A stretch of DNA of 64,000 nucleotides, from positions 62,001 through 126,000 of the forward strand of contig NZ_VZPJ01000001.1 of assembly GCF_008801605.1 (NCBI RefSeq). Direction: 5' to 3'. The translations under genes were made by a program, and so were the position numbers. The notes under the pieces are model-generated. The model was not told where the DNA came from. It did no database searches and worked only from the letters and a program-made list of their open reading frames with translations. Numbering within the stretch: position 1 is the first letter of the stretch; each line of letters begins with the position of its first letter. Shown here piece after piece: positions 51,951 through 62,162 of this stretch. The stretch is from Pseudomonas brassicacearum subsp. brassicacearum. GTDB lineage: Bacteria; Pseudomonadota; Gammaproteobacteria; Pseudomonadales; Pseudomonadaceae.

Positions 51951-53777
51951 ATGAAAAAAACCCACCAATGGAACCTGTCCTACTTCTTCATTGCACTGGC
52001 CGTGTTCAGCCTTGTGCAGTTCCTGTTTTTCGAACGCCCCGCGGTGCAGGTCATCCCCTATAGCCAGTTCCTACAGCTGTTGAGCAATCAGAAGGTCAGC
52101 GATTTACGCGTCGAAAAAGAACACATCAGCGGCAAATTGCAGGAACCGATTGAGGGTCACAATCTGTTCTCGACCGTACGGGTCGATCCGGCTCTGGCAA
52201 CGGACCTCGCCCAATCAGGTGTCGGTTTTACAGGTATCAACGAAAACACTTTTTTGAACGGTTTGCTGGGCTGGTTGCTGCCCTTCGTGCTGATCATGGC
52301 GGTCTGGCACTTCCTGTTTCGCGGGTTGGCCGAGAAGCAGGGCCTGGGCGGGCTGATGAACATTGGCAAGTCCCGCGCCAAGGTGTTCGTCGAACGCGAT
52401 ACCGGGGTGACCTTTGCCGATGTCGCCGGCATCGACGAAGCCAAGGTCGAGTTGGTGGAAATTGTCTCCTTTCTCAAGGACAAGGCGAAATATGCGCGCC
52501 TGGGCGCACACATCCCCAAGGGAACGTTACTGGTCGGCCCGCCCGGCACCGGCAAGACCCTGGTCGCCAAGGCCATCGCCGGAGAAGCTGGCGTGCCCTT
52601 CTTCTCGATATCGGGGTCGGAATTCGTCGAGATGTTCGTCGGTGTTGGTGCCGCTCGCGTGCATGATTTGTTCGAACAGGCCCGGCAGGCAGCGCCGTGT
52701 ATCATTTTTATCGATGAACTCGATGCGCTGGGCAAAATGCGCGGCGTTGGCGCCTTCGGGGGCAATGACGAGAAAGAACAAACCCTCAACCAATTGCTGT
52801 CAGAGCTCGATGGGTTCGACCCGCGTGAGGGTGTCGTGCTGCTCGCGGCGACCAACCGCCCCGAGGTACTGGACCCGGCGCTGTTGCGAGCCGGCCGGAT
52901 CGACCGGCAGATCCTGATCGATCGCCCCGACCGTAAAGGCCGCCAGGCGATCCTCAAGGTCCACCTTCAGAAAATCGTCACCGGCCAGGACCTCGATAGC
53001 GAGCGTATCGCCGACATCACCACCGGTTTTACCGGAGCAGACCTGGCCAACCTGGTCAACGAGGCGGCCATCATCGCCACTCGACGCGGTGCCGAAACGG
53101 TGAGCCTCGACGATTTCACCGCGGCGGTGGAACGCATCGTTGCCGGGATCGAACGCAAGGGCAGCCTGCTGCACCCCGATGAACGCCAAGTGGTGGCCTA
53201 CCACGAAATGGGCCATGCCCTGGCGGCCAGCAACCTGCCGGACATGGACCCGGTCCATAAGGTCTCGATCGTGCCGCGCGCCATTGGCTCGCTGGGCTAT
53301 ACCTTGCAGCGACCGACGGAAGATCATTTTCTTGTCAGCTACCAGATGCTCAAGGACCGCATGGTCGTCCTGATGGCGGGACGTGCCGCCGAATGCCTGG
53401 CCTATGGCCAAGTCTCGACCGGAGCCGCCGATGACCTGGCCCACGCCACGGATATCGCCCGGCAGTTGATCACCCGCTTTGGCATGAGCACAGAGCTTGG
53501 CCTGGCGGTGCTGGAGCGCAAAAGTGCGAGCTACCTGGGCGAACGCATGGAAATCGGTGACAAGGACTATTCGGAACAAACCGCCAGGGAAGTCGACCTG
53601 GCTATTCGCGCCTTGCTCGCTGAAGCCTATCAACGCGCCAGCACACTGCTGGAAAGCCATCGGGAAGACCTGGACACCGGGGCCCATCTGCTGGTGGAAA
53701 AGGAAACCCTGACACCTGAAGAGTTTGCCCCGCTCCTGCCGCTTAAACACGCTGCGCTGACCTTGCGACTGGTTTGA
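51951..53777 (+). CDS. ftsH: Accessory FtsH-type membrane AAA metalloprotease
   Basis: 608 residues. N-terminal helix ([17 protein letters not shown]), periplasmic loop, second helix ([22 protein letters not shown]), AAA domain with Walker A GPPGTGKT, Walker [11 protein letters not shown] and [23 protein letters not shown], and the zinc motif YHEMGHA (HEAGH in housekeeping FtsH). ATP-driven degradation of membrane and regulatory proteins. It is not next to ftsJ, folP or glmM, so it is probably a second copy. It opens the stress cluster. Confidence 0.93.
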   Translation: MKKTHQWNLSYFFIALAVFSLVQFLFFERPAVQVIPYSQFLQLLSNQKVSDLRVEKEHISGKLQEPIEGHNLFSTVRVDPALATDLAQSGVGFTGINENTFLNGLLGWLLPFVLIMAVWHFLFRGLAEKQGLGGLMNIGKSRAKVFVERDTGVTFADVAGIDEAKVELVEIVSFLKDKAKYARLGAHIPKGTLLVGPPGTGKTLVAKAIAGEAGVPFFSISGSEFVEMFVGVGAARVHDLFEQARQAAPCIIFIDELDALGKMRGVGAFGGNDEKEQTLNQLLSELDGFDPREGVVLLAATNRPEVLDPALLRAGRIDRQILIDRPDRKGRQAILKVHLQKIVTGQDLDSERIADITTGFTGADLANLVNEAAIIATRRGAETVSLDDFTAAVERIVAGIERKGSLLHPDERQVVAYHEMGHALAASNLPDMDPVHKVSIVPRAIGSLGYTLQRPTEDHFLVSYQMLKDRMVVLMAGRAAECLAYGQVSTGAADDLAHATDIARQLITRFGMSTELGLAVLERKSASYLGERMEIGDKDYSEQTAREVDLAIRALLAEAYQRASTLLESHREDLDTGAHLLVEKETLTPEEFAPLLPLKHAALTLRLV

Positions 53778-53950
53778 CAGCGCCTGACCGTTGATCGATC
53801 TGTCACGGCGTGAACGAATCCAACGCCCCCTGTACGCACACCCACGACGCAATAGCGTCATCTGCAAGCCCCATAGTGAAGGTTTGCACCCCCATCCTTT
53901 GTACCCGTTCTGCGTCTATCGACAGTCGGTAACACTTTAGGCCGACAAAA

Positions 53951-53971
53951 AACAAGCGCAGCTGCGTTGTT
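53951..53971. repeat. Near-perfect palindrome before the FNR-type gene
   Basis: AACAAGCGCAG/CTGCGTTGTT, one bulged base, 36 bases before the regulator ATG. It does not match an Anr box. Possible operator; the rest of 53778-54006 is featureless. Confidence 0.35.
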
Positions 53972-54006
53972 CTTCTATGCTTGCACCAGATAAAGGAAAT
54001 TTTTCC

Positions 54007-54759
54007 ATGAGCGAGCTTGAACCGCGACTTCTGCACGTGCATGCGCTCAAGACCGCTTGCTCGAACTGCAGCGTGCTTGAACTGTGCCTGCCCATCGGCC
54101 TGACGGGCGGTGAAGTCGAGCGCCTGGACACGCTGATCGCCCAGCGGGTCAAGGTCAAGAAAGGCGCAGCGCTGTATCGCACCGGCGACCCGCTGCGCTC
54201 GTTGTATGCCGTGAGGTTGGGCTTCTTCAAGACCAGCGTCCTTTCGGTAGACGGTCGCGAACAGGTCACCGGTTTCCAGATGCAAGGCGAAATGCTTGGC
54301 CTGGACGCTATCAGTACCGATCACTACGCCTGCAATGCCATTGCCCTGGAAGACAGCGAAGTCTGCCCGCTGCCTTTCAACCTCCTGGAAAAACTGGCCC
54401 ACGATTTACCGTCGTTGCAGCACAACCTGAACAAACTCCTGAGCCAGGAAATCGTGCGCGACCACAGCATGCTGTTGATGCTCGGCAACATGAACGCCGA
54501 CGAACGCCTGGCGGCGTTCCTATTGAACCTGTCCCAGCGGCTTAACATGCGCGGCTATTCCTCCAGGGAATTCGTGCTGCGCATGAGCCGCGAAGCCATC
54601 GGCTCCTACCTGGGCCTGCGCCTGGAAACCATCTGCCGGGGCATCGCCCACCTACGCCAGGAGGAACTGGTGGACATGCATGGGCGCAATGTCACCATTC
54701 TGGACTTGCCCGGCCTCAGGCAGAAGGTCGCCGGTTGCCATCGTCATTCCGAGCTGTAA
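54007..54759 (+). CDS. Oxygen-sensing FNR/Anr-family regulator
   Basis: 250 residues from ATG 54007 (AAAGGAA upstream). Four cysteines match the [4Fe-4S] ligands of FNR: C18, C21 and C27 in ACSNCSVLELC, and C120 in EVCPLPF. The cyclic-nucleotide-like barrel and dimer helix follow. The recognition helix reads ETICRG (E207, R211) where FNR and Anr have ETxSR, so the Ser that contacts the box is Cys. Probably a second FNR paralog, as in P. putida, not the main anr. Likely regulator of the flanking stress genes. Confidence 0.92.
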   Translation: MSELEPRLLHVHALKTACSNCSVLELCLPIGLTGGEVERLDTLIAQRVKVKKGAALYRTGDPLRSLYAVRLGFFKTSVLSVDGREQVTGFQMQGEMLGLDAISTDHYACNAIALEDSEVCPLPFNLLEKLAHDLPSLQHNLNKLLSQEIVRDHSMLLMLGNMNADERLAAFLLNLSQRLNMRGYSSREFVLRMSREAIGSYLGLRLETICRGIAHLRQEELVDMHGRNVTILDLPGLRQKVAGCHRHSEL

Positions 54760-54778
54760 CGCCCGCCCTGCATGACAT

Positions 54779-54792
54779 CTGATCTACATCAA
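54779..54792 (+). promoter_or_regulatory. Anr box upstream of the ArcD-like gene
   Basis: CTGATCTACATCAA, one mismatch to TTGAT-N4-ATCAA. Centred at 54785.5, 103 bases before the antiporter start; a promoter start near 54827 would put it at the usual -41.5. Confidence 0.7.
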
Positions 54793-54888
54793 TACCCCCC
54801 AATGCCTACAGGTCGACATTAAGACTAGCGTTCGAACCTTTGTATCGACGAAGGTTACCGAACCTCCCGTCTCATGGAGGCTTTGATC

Positions 54889-56382
54889 ATGGCAACGCAC
54901 CTGCAAGGTACAAAACCGGTCATCCCGACCGTCACCCCCCACCCTTTGGCCGGCAGTTTGCGAAAGGTCGAGCCCCGGCGCCTGTCGCTGAGCCTGCTGA
55001 TCGCCCTGGTCGTCGGTTCGATGATCGGCAGCGGCATCTTCAGCCTGCCCCAGAACATGGCAGCCAGCGCCGGTGCAGGGGCGATCCTGATCGGCTGGCT
55101 CATCACCGGCGTGGGCATGCTCTCGCTGGCCCTGGTCTACCAGACACTCTCCAACCGCCAACCGGAACTGGACAACGGTGTGTTCGCCTACGCCCGTGCC
55201 CTGGGCGGTGAATTCCTCGGTTTCAATTCGGCGTGGGGCTATTGGATCAGCGCCTGGATCGGCAACGTCAGCTACCTGGTGATTCTGTTCGCCGCGCTCA
55301 GTTACTTTTTCCCCGTGTTTGGCGAAGGCAATAACAAAGCCGCGATCCTCGGCGCGTCCGTGGTGCTGTGGGCGTTGCATTGGATGATCCTGCGCGGGAT
55401 GCGCACCGCCGCCAAGGCCAACGCCCTGACCACGATCGCCAAGGTGGTGCCGTTGCTGTTGTTCATCGGGCTGGTCATTGCCGCTTTCTCCAAGGACACC
55501 TTCATGGTGGATTTCTGGGGTGCGCCGGCACTGGGCAGTACGCTGGACCAGGTCAAGAGCACCATGTTGGTGACGGTCTGGGTGTTCATCGGTATTGAAG
55601 GCGCCAACGTATTCTCCGCCCGGGCCGCCGAACGGGCCGATGTGGGCCGCGCCACCGTGATTGGCTTCGTCCTCACATTGTTGCTGCTGATCGCTGTTTC
55701 CCTATTGTCGTTGGGTGTCCTCAGACAGCCCGAACTGGCCGCGCTGAAGAACCCCTCCATGGCGGGTGTACTGGAAGCGGTGGCCGGGCCTTGGGGTGCG
55801 GTGCTGATCAGCATTGGCCTGATTGTGTCGGTGGGCGGCGCGTTGCTGGCCTGGACGCTGTTGGCAGCCGAATCGGTGTTCACGCCGGCCAAGGAAAAGG
55901 TCATGCCGCGCCTGCTGGCCACGGAAAACCAACATGGCGCACCGGCCAACGCGCTGTGGATCACCAACGGCTGCATTCAGCTGTTCCTGTTGCTGACCCT
56001 GTATTCGAGCGCCAGCTACCTGGCGCTGATTTCACTCGCCACCTCGATGATCCTGCTGCCGTACCTGTTCAGTGGCCTGTATGCACTGAAGATGACCTGG
56101 CAAGGCCAGACCTACGCCGGCCATCGCGGCCTGCAACTGCGCGACATGGCCATCGCTGTGGTCGCGACGGGCTATTGCGTCTGGCTGCTCTACGCTGCCG
56201 GCCCCCGGTACATGCTGCTCAGTGCCCTGCTCTATGCCCCCGGCTCGCTGATCTACCTGAGCGCCCAACGGGCCAGGACGGGCCGGGCCTTCAATGGGTT
56301 TGGCTGGGGCCTGCTGCTGGTGATCTGGGCGGCGGCGATTTTCGCCGGCTGGATGCTCTGGTCCGGCCAACTGTCTTTGTAG
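54889..56382 (+). CDS. Arginine/ornithine antiporter (ArcD-like APC permease)
   Basis: 497 residues from ATG 54889, chosen for GGAGG eight bases upstream. Twelve or more helices of the APC fold, starting LSLSLLIALVVGSMIGSGIFSLPQNMAASAGAGAILIGWLITGVG. It resembles the basic amino acid/polyamine antiporters of the arginine deiminase pathway. The arcABC genes are not adjacent, so it may be a second copy. An Anr box lies upstream. Confidence 0.88.
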   Translation: MATHLQGTKPVIPTVTPHPLAGSLRKVEPRRLSLSLLIALVVGSMIGSGIFSLPQNMAASAGAGAILIGWLITGVGMLSLALVYQTLSNRQPELDNGVFAYARALGGEFLGFNSAWGYWISAWIGNVSYLVILFAALSYFFPVFGEGNNKAAILGASVVLWALHWMILRGMRTAAKANALTTIAKVVPLLLFIGLVIAAFSKDTFMVDFWGAPALGSTLDQVKSTMLVTVWVFIGIEGANVFSARAAERADVGRATVIGFVLTLLLLIAVSLLSLGVLRQPELAALKNPSMAGVLEAVAGPWGAVLISIGLIVSVGGALLAWTLLAAESVFTPAKEKVMPRLLATENQHGAPANALWITNGCIQLFLLLTLYSSASYLALISLATSMILLPYLFSGLYALKMTWQGQTYAGHRGLQLRDMAIAVVATGYCVWLLYAAGPRYMLLSALLYAPGSLIYLSAQRARTGRAFNGFGWGLLLVIWAAAIFAGWMLWSGQLSL

Positions 56383-56470
56383 GTTCGCAAGCGTGCATTG
56401 ACCCGTTCGGCGACGGTGCCTGGTCATCTGGCCAGGTACTCGCCCGGACATCACCAAAGAGGAAAATCAA

Positions 56471-57010
56471 ATGTCCAATTCAGTGAAAAAAATGCCGGTC
56501 AAAACCGAAGAAAACGCGCCACATCCCTCCAAGACTGACCTCAGGCATCCATTTGAAAAGCTTCGCCAGCAGGTGGATCGCCTGTTCGATGACTTCAACC
56601 GGGGCACGGGGATTTCTCCGTTCAGTCGCGGGTTGTTCGATGTCGAGCCCTTCTGGCGTCGCGAGTTCTCCACCAGCAGCCTGCCGGCCGTTGACATCAG
56701 CGAGAAGGAAAAGAGCTATGAAATCACCGCCGAGCTGCCCGGCATGGATCAGAAAGACATCGAAATCCGCCTGGCCAACGGCAACCTGATCATCAAGGGG
56801 GAGAAAAAAGAAACCAGGGAAGAAAAGAAAAAGGGTTATCACCTGTCCGAGCGCCATTACGGTTCCTTCGAGCGCGTGTTCAACCTGCCAAAAGGCGTCG
56901 ACAGCGACAAGATCGAAGCCCAGTTCAGCAAAGGCGTGCTGACGCTGACACTGCCAAAAAAACCCGAAGCACTGAAAGCGGAAAAGGTCGTGCCGATCAA
57001 GGCCGATTGA
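56471..57010 (+). CDS. Hsp20/alpha-crystallin small heat-shock protein
   Basis: 179 residues. N-terminal arm with FDDFNRGTGISPFSRGLFDVEPFW; alpha-crystallin domain from LPAVDISEKEKSYEITAELPGMDQKDIEIRLANGNLIIKGEKK to the GVLTLTLPKKPEA motif (V/I-x-V/I-like tail). ATP-independent holdase. AGAGGAA precedes the ATG. The gene is followed by a strong terminator. Consistent with the FtsH and universal stress genes around it. Confidence 0.94.
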   Translation: MSNSVKKMPVKTEENAPHPSKTDLRHPFEKLRQQVDRLFDDFNRGTGISPFSRGLFDVEPFWRREFSTSSLPAVDISEKEKSYEITAELPGMDQKDIEIRLANGNLIIKGEKKETREEKKKGYHLSERHYGSFERVFNLPKGVDSDKIEAQFSKGVLTLTLPKKPEALKAEKVVPIKAD

Positions 57011-57024
57011 TCGTTTTGAACCCT

Positions 57025-57056
57025 GCCCCTCGCCGGCCAACGACGAGGGGCTTTTT
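57025..57056 (+). terminator. Rho-independent terminator of hsp20
   Basis: GCCCCTCG, 11-base loop, CGAGGGGC, then TTTTT; starts 15 bases after the stop codon. Confidence 0.9.
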
Positions 57057-57104
57057 CATGCCTGCGCTTATTTCAGGCCGAATGCGTCGTTGAAGCGGCC
57101 GGCC

Positions 57105-57206
57105 CCTTCGCGAGCAGGCTCGCTCCCACACTGGGCCGTGGCGGGCACAAATCCGGCGGGCACAGAAAATCCTCTGTGGGAGCGAGCCTGCTCGCGAAGG
57201 CGGTGG
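57105..57206. repeat. REP pair (REPIN-like)
   Basis: Inverted REP cores CCTTCGCGAGCAGGCTCGCT (57105) and AGCGAGCCTGCTCGCGAAGG (57181-57200), about 50 bases apart, just after the hsp20 terminator and abutting the stop of the MBL gene. Same type as 34177-34275. Confidence 0.88.
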
Positions 57207-57207
57207 G

Positions 57208-58563
57208 TCAGAGTTCGACGCTATCGCGGTACTCCGGGACCGACACCGACCAACCCAATTCATCGCAAATGCGGTGACGCAAGACATCGGACGCATTGGG
57301 CTCGCCATGCACGACATAGGTGTGCCGGGGTGGTGTCTTGAAGCCGCGCAGCCATTGCATGATTTCGTCGGCATCGGCATGGGCCGAGAGCGTTTGCATG
57401 GGCACCACTTCGGCGTTGATCGGCACATCCTTGCCATGGATGCGCACCGCAGGCTCGCCCGCCACAATCCTCGCACCTCGCGTACCGCCTGCCTGGAAAC
57501 CGGGCATCAGCAAGGTGTTGATCGGGTTGGGCGCCAGGCTCTTGAGGTGGTGCAGCACGCGCCCGCCGGTAGCCATGCCACTGGCGGCGATGATCACCGC
57601 CGGGGTGCGTTGCAGGTCCAGGGCCATGGAGTCCTTGACCGAGCGCACCGGATGGGCGATGTGGCACATGCCTTCGCACTCTTCCCTGGAGAGACGATGC
57701 TCGTCGCCAAAGCGCTGGTACAACCGGGTGACGTCGATGGCCATGGGGCTGTTGAGGTAGATCGGGATATCGGGGATCGCCCGGCGTTGCTTCAGGCGAT
57801 ACAAGTGGTACATCAGCAATTGGGCACGACCAACCGTGAACGAGGGCACCAACGTGATGCCACGGCGCAGCGCGGTGCGAGTGATCACCTCTGCCAATTG
57901 GTCTTCCGGCGACTCGTGTGGGTGTCGACGGTCGCCATAGGTGGACTCCACCAGCAGGATATCTGCCTGCTCGACGACCTTCGGCGCGAACATCACCGGA
58001 TCCTCGGGCCGCCCCAAGTCCCCGGAACACACCAGCGTCACCCCACCGGCCTGGACCTGTACCGTCGCGGCACCGAGAATGTGCCCGGCGCGACGCAGCA
58101 AGATGGTTATCCCCCGGGCGATCTCCACCGGATGTTCGAATGCAATCGGGCGCAGCAGCTTCAGCGCTCGCTCAGCGTGTTCACGGGTGTACAGCGGGAA
58201 GGCCGGCGCGTGCTTGGAGAAGCCCTTGCGGTTGGCGTATTCGGCTTCTTCTTCCTGCAGGCGGGCGCTGTCGCGCAGCAGGATCTTCACCAGCTCGCAG
58301 GTCGCCGGCGAGGCATAGATAGGGCCGCGATAGCCATTACGCACCAGCACCGGCAGATAACCGCTGTGGTCCAGGTGGGCATGGGTCAGTACGATCGCAT
58401 CCAGGTCACGCATCGGCAGTTCGAAGGGATCCCAGTTGTGCAGGCGCAATTGTTTGTAGCCCTGGAACAGGCCGCAATCGATCAGGATGCGCTGATCGTC
58501 GTGTTCCAGCAGGTACTTGCTGCCGGTGACCGTACCGGCGGCCCCGAGAAATGTCATGCGCAT
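57208..58563 (-). CDS. MBL-fold beta-CASP protein (RNase/CPSF-like)
   Basis: 451 residues from ATG 58563 (AGGAG seven bases upstream). MRMTFLGAAGTVTGSKYLLEHDDQRILIDCGLFQG, zinc motif LTHAHLDHSGYLP, AGHILGAATVQV, CSGDLGRP, and the beta-CASP part with NSPMAIDVTRLY, SGMATGGRVLHHLK and a final VVHGEPNASDVL. These are KH-less metallo-RNases or RNA exonuclease-like proteins; the substrate is unproven. It lies in the Anr-boxed cluster and is preceded by a weak Anr-like site. Confidence 0.9.
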   Translation of the reverse strand: MRMTFLGAAGTVTGSKYLLEHDDQRILIDCGLFQGYKQLRLHNWDPFELPMRDLDAIVLTHAHLDHSGYLPVLVRNGYRGPIYASPATCELVKILLRDSARLQEEEAEYANRKGFSKHAPAFPLYTREHAERALKLLRPIAFEHPVEIARGITILLRRAGHILGAATVQVQAGGVTLVCSGDLGRPEDPVMFAPKVVEQADILLVESTYGDRRHPHESPEDQLAEVITRTALRRGITLVPSFTVGRAQLLMYHLYRLKQRRAIPDIPIYLNSPMAIDVTRLYQRFGDEHRLSREECEGMCHIAHPVRSVKDSMALDLQRTPAVIIAASGMATGGRVLHHLKSLAPNPINTLLMPGFQAGGTRGARIVAGEPAVRIHGKDVPINAEVVPMQTLSAHADADEIMQWLRGFKTPPRHTYVVHGEPNASDVLRHRICDELGWSVSVPEYRDSVEL

Positions 58564-58624
58564 GGCGGTGCTCCTGGACAATCGATAATAGGTCTATTGG
58601 TCCCATTGTTTGACCTCGTTGCCG

Positions 58625-58638
58625 TTGATCTTTGTCAA
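58625..58638 (-). promoter_or_regulatory. Anr-like box upstream of the MBL gene
   Basis: TTGATCTTTGTCAA: one mismatch to TTGAT-N4-ATCAA, centred 68 bases before the MBL start codon. Confidence 0.5.
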
Positions 58639-58663
58639 CAGCTCAGCGGTCAAGTCCGATTCA

Positions 58664-59554
58664 TCACACCGCCAGAACACTGCACGACACCTGGTAGAGG
58701 ATGTGCTCGGTCGTGCTGCCCAGCAGCCCATACAGATCGTCGTGCTGGAATCGCCCCATGACGATCACGTCCACTTCATGCTCCAGGGCAAATTCACTCA
58801 GGGCCGAGACCGGATGCCCAAGCAGAAAATGCCTGCGCTCGGCCGGCACACCAAACAGGTTCGCCAGTTCCAGGAAGGTTTTTTCCAGGCTCCTGCGCAG
58901 TTCCTTGCTGAGCTGCGACAGCGACAGGCCGCCACCGCCGACATCCCCCAGATAGACTGACGACACCTCATAAGCGTGAACCAGATGCAGCTCGGCGTCG
59001 CACTGCAAGGCCAGCCCCATTGCCTGGCGGATGATCCGGTCGTTCAGCCCGCTGTTCTGGGCAAACGCACTGGAAGGGTCCACCGCCGCGACCACGGTGC
59101 GCGGCAGCGCATGACCGGTGGCCCCCACCAGGTACATCGGCACCGGGCAGTTGCGCAGCAGTTGCCAGTCCAGCGGGGTGAAAAATGCCCGCTTGAGCAT
59201 GGGCTCGTGTTGTACCTGCTTGATCAGCAGATCCGGCTGGATCTGCGTAACGTGTTGCAGGATCTGCTTGCCCATCTTCTGGGCCCATTCCACCTCAGTG
59301 GTGACCCGCAGGCCACGGCGACGCATCTTGTCCGCCTCATCCTCCAACCAATGGCGATGATCCTGGAGATAGTTCTGCCGCGCCTCCTCACGGGGCCTCT
59401 CTTCAAGCAGCGAAAGAATGTCCAGCGAGGGAATCAAGGCGATGACATGCAAGTGCGCCCCGCTGGCCGCCGCCAGGGCCGCGGCGTGATGCAGGGCGGG
59501 CGAATGACGTTGTGCCGGGTTGAGGATCAGCAACAGGCGTTGGTACTGGCTCAT
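58664..59554 (-). CDS. Tandem universal stress protein
   Basis: 296 residues from ATG 59554 (GGAG eight bases upstream). Two UspA domains: SQYQRLLLILNPAQRHSPALHHAAALAAASGAHLHVIALIP and, from about residue 150, VVAAVDPSSAFAQNSGLNDRIIRQAMGLALQCDAELHLVHAYE; the C-terminal VDVIVMGRFQHDDLYGLLGSTTEHILYQVSCSVLAV contains the G-2x-G-9x-G(S/T) nucleotide motif in modified form. Probably co-transcribed with phosphoketolase (66-base gap). Paralog of the protein at the right edge. Confidence 0.92.
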   Translation of the reverse strand: MSQYQRLLLILNPAQRHSPALHHAAALAAASGAHLHVIALIPSLDILSLLEERPREEARQNYLQDHRHWLEDEADKMRRRGLRVTTEVEWAQKMGKQILQHVTQIQPDLLIKQVQHEPMLKRAFFTPLDWQLLRNCPVPMYLVGATGHALPRTVVAAVDPSSAFAQNSGLNDRIIRQAMGLALQCDAELHLVHAYEVSSVYLGDVGGGGLSLSQLSKELRRSLEKTFLELANLFGVPAERRHFLLGHPVSALSEFALEHEVDVIVMGRFQHDDLYGLLGSTTEHILYQVSCSVLAV

Positions 59555-59620
59555 GATGGGTCTCCAAAGTCGGGCTCGAACGCCACGGCGCAGCGTCGAT
59601 GCCATGAGGCATGTTGGCCG

Positions 59621-61993
59621 TCATTGCGGCGTCGGCGCCCAGCGCCAATTCAAGACTTCGGGCATGTCCTGCCCATGCTCGATGAGGTACAGCTGATGCT
59701 TTTCCATGGTTGCCCAGTAGCGATCCCGAGCGCTGTCCACCAGCGGCTGCAAGCGTGGCACGCGCTGGATGACATCGAGCGCCAGTTGGTAGCGATCCAG
59801 GTGGTTGATGACCGCCATGTCGAACGGCGTAGTGGTGGCGCCCTCCTCCATGAAACCGCGGACATGGAAGTTATCGTGGTTGTGACGCTTGTAGATCAGC
59901 CGATGGATCAGCGACGGATAGCCGTGGAAGGCGAAAATCACTGGCTTGTCCACGGTAAACAACCCATCGAACTCGGCGTCCGGCAATCCGTGGGCATGCT
60001 GTTGCGGCGGTTGCAGGGCCAGCAGGTCGACAACATTGACCACTCGCACGCGCAGGTCTGGCACGTATTCACGCAGCAGCGTGACAGCGGCCAGGGTTTC
60101 CAAGGTTGGCACGTCACCGGCACAGGCCATCACCACGTCCGGGTCTTCGTCGTTGTTGCAGGCAAAGGCCCAGCGACCGATCCCGACCGAGCAGTGCCGA
60201 ACGGCCGAATCGATGTCCAGCCACTGCCATTCCGGCTGTTTACCGGCCACGATCACATTGATGTAATCGCGGCTCTTGAGGCAGTGATCGGCAACGGACA
60301 ACAGGCAATTGGCGTCTGCTGGCAGGTAGATACGCACCACGTCAGCGCTCTTGTTCGCCACCAGGTCGATGAACCCCGGGTCCTGATGGGAAAAGCCGTT
60401 GTGGTCCTGACGCCAGACATGGGACGTGAGCAGGTAATTGAGCGAAGCAATCGACGCGCGCCACGGGATCTGGGCGGCGGTCTTGAGCCATTTGGCATGC
60501 TGATTGAACATCGAATCGACGATGTGGATGAACGCCTCGTAACAGGAAAACAGCCCATGCCGGCCAGTCAGCAAATAGCCCTCCAACCAGCCTTCGCACA
60601 CTTGCTCGCTGAGAATTTCCATCACCCGGCCGTCGCACGCCAGGTTCGTATCGCCCGCCTCCAGGGCCGCCATCCAGGTCTTGCCACTGACCTCGTACAC
60701 CGCATCAAGGCGATTGGAGGCGGTTTCGTCGGGACCGAACAGGCGGAAATTGCCTGCCCGCAGGTTGTGCTTCATCACATCACGGACAAAACCACCCAAC
60801 ACCCGGGTGGCCTCTGCCTGCAGGCTGCCGGGCGCGCTGAATTGCACGGCGTAATCGGTGAACCGAGGCAGTTCCAAGGGTTTGAGCAGCATGCCGCCAT
60901 TGGCATGGGGATTGGCGCCCAGGCGCCGATGTCCCGTCGGCGCCAACGCGGCAATGTCCGGGAGCAACGCCCCGTTGTCGTCGAACAATTCCTGCGGACG
61001 GTAGCTCTGGAGCCATTGTTCCAGTTGCGTCAAATGCACGGGCAGCTCGAAGTGGCTAAGCGGCACCTGGTGGGCGCGCCAGGTGCCTTCAACCTGCTGG
61101 CCATCGACGAATTTCGGACCGGTCCAGCCCTTGGGCGTACGCAACACCAGCATCGGCCAGAGCTGGCGTTCCAGGGTACGTCCCGACGAATCCGCACGGG
61201 CCATGCGCTGGATTTCGCGAATCTTGAGCAACATGCCGTCCAGGGTCCTGGCCAACTGCTGGTGCACCGCTTGCGGATCGTCGCCTTCGACAAAATAAGG
61301 ATCGTAGCCGTAGCCATACATCAGGGCCGACAGTTCGTCTTCACTGATGCGCGAAAGCAGCGTGGGGTTGGCGATCTTGAAACCGTTGAGATGAAGAATG
61401 GGCAGTACGGCGCCGTCACGCCTGGGGTTGAGGAATTTGTTGGAGTGCCAGCTTGCCGCCAACGTGCCGGTTTCGGCCTCACCATCGCCGATGACGCAAG
61501 CCACGATCAGGTCAGGGTTGTCGAACGCCGCGCCATAGGCATGGGCCAGGGAATAACCCAACTCTCCACCTTCATGGATGGAGCCGGGAATCTGCGCCGA
61601 GACATGGCTGGATAAGCCATAAGGCCAGGAAAACTGCCGGAACAGGCGCAGCATTCCGTTTTCGTTCTGCTCCACCGAGGGATAACACTGGGTGAAGCTG
61701 CCCTCCAGGTAACTCTGGGCGACGATGGCCGGGCCGCCATGACCGGGGCCGGTGATCAGGATCATGTTCAGGTCACGGGACTTGATCAGGCGATTGAGGT
61801 GCACGTAAATCAGATTCAGCCCCGGCGTCGTGCCCCAGTGTCCCAGCAGGCGCGGCTTGACGTGATCGCGCTGCAGCGGTTTGCGCAGCAACGGGTTGTC
61901 CTTGAGGTAGATCTGCCCCACGGCCAGGTAATTGGACGCACGCCAGTAGGCGTCAATGCCTTCCAGTTGGTCGGGGCTGAGAAAATCGCTCAT
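59621..61993 (-). CDS. xfp: Xylulose-5-phosphate/fructose-6-phosphate phosphoketolase
   Basis: 790 residues from [37 protein letters not shown], chosen for GGAGG five bases before ATG 61993. Thiamine diphosphate enzyme that splits xylulose 5-phosphate to acetyl phosphate and glyceraldehyde 3-phosphate. Seen: [39 protein letters not shown], and ThDP-type [21 protein letters not shown]. Acetyl phosphate could give ATP under low oxygen, so an acetate kinase beyond the right edge would fit. Divergent from the zinc dehydrogenase with an Anr box between. Confidence 0.96.
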   Translation of the reverse strand: MSDFLSPDQLEGIDAYWRASNYLAVGQIYLKDNPLLRKPLQRDHVKPRLLGHWGTTPGLNLIYVHLNRLIKSRDLNMILITGPGHGGPAIVAQSYLEGSFTQCYPSVEQNENGMLRLFRQFSWPYGLSSHVSAQIPGSIHEGGELGYSLAHAYGAAFDNPDLIVACVIGDGEAETGTLAASWHSNKFLNPRRDGAVLPILHLNGFKIANPTLLSRISEDELSALMYGYGYDPYFVEGDDPQAVHQQLARTLDGMLLKIREIQRMARADSSGRTLERQLWPMLVLRTPKGWTGPKFVDGQQVEGTWRAHQVPLSHFELPVHLTQLEQWLQSYRPQELFDDNGALLPDIAALAPTGHRRLGANPHANGGMLLKPLELPRFTDYAVQFSAPGSLQAEATRVLGGFVRDVMKHNLRAGNFRLFGPDETASNRLDAVYEVSGKTWMAALEAGDTNLACDGRVMEILSEQVCEGWLEGYLLTGRHGLFSCYEAFIHIVDSMFNQHAKWLKTAAQIPWRASIASLNYLLTSHVWRQDHNGFSHQDPGFIDLVANKSADVVRIYLPADANCLLSVADHCLKSRDYINVIVAGKQPEWQWLDIDSAVRHCSVGIGRWAFACNNDEDPDVVMACAGDVPTLETLAAVTLLREYVPDLRVRVVNVVDLLALQPPQQHAHGLPDAEFDGLFTVDKPVIFAFHGYPSLIHRLIYKRHNHDNFHVRGFMEEGATTTPFDMAVINHLDRYQLALDVIQRVPRLQPLVDSARDRYWATMEKHQLYLIEHGQDMPEVLNWRWAPTPQ

Positions 61994-62055
61994 CACGTCC
62001 TCCACAAAAAACAGGGTTGCCATGCCTGATTCTGGAACGCGGGAATAAGGGTGAC

Positions 62056-62069
62056 TTGATTTACATCAG
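62056..62069. promoter_or_regulatory. Anr box between phosphoketolase and alcohol dehydrogenase
   Basis: TTGATTTACATCAG: one mismatch to TTGAT-N4-ATCAA. It lies 63 bases before the xfp start and 94 before the adh start, so it could serve both divergent units. Confidence 0.7.
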
Positions 62070-62162
62070 AACCAGGGACGCTAAGGTCATACAAGGTGCT
62101 TGCTCGATGCCCTGGCGCCGCTCACTGGCATGGCGAGCGCCCATTCACACAGGAGAATGCTC

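Noticed and set aside
51951..57010. Transmissible protein quality-control island (FtsH plus Hsp20)
   Set aside because: FtsH and small Hsp resemble parts of such islands in other bacteria, but ClpG/ClpK, HdeD, KefB and DegP-like genes and mobility genes are missing.
57274..58761. 495-residue open frame on the plus strand
   Set aside because: Antisense to the beta-CASP gene; no motif, no ribosome site.
58976..61615. 879-residue open frame on the plus strand
   Set aside because: It runs opposite phosphoketolase and the universal stress gene, which have clear family motifs; high GC keeps antisense frames open.
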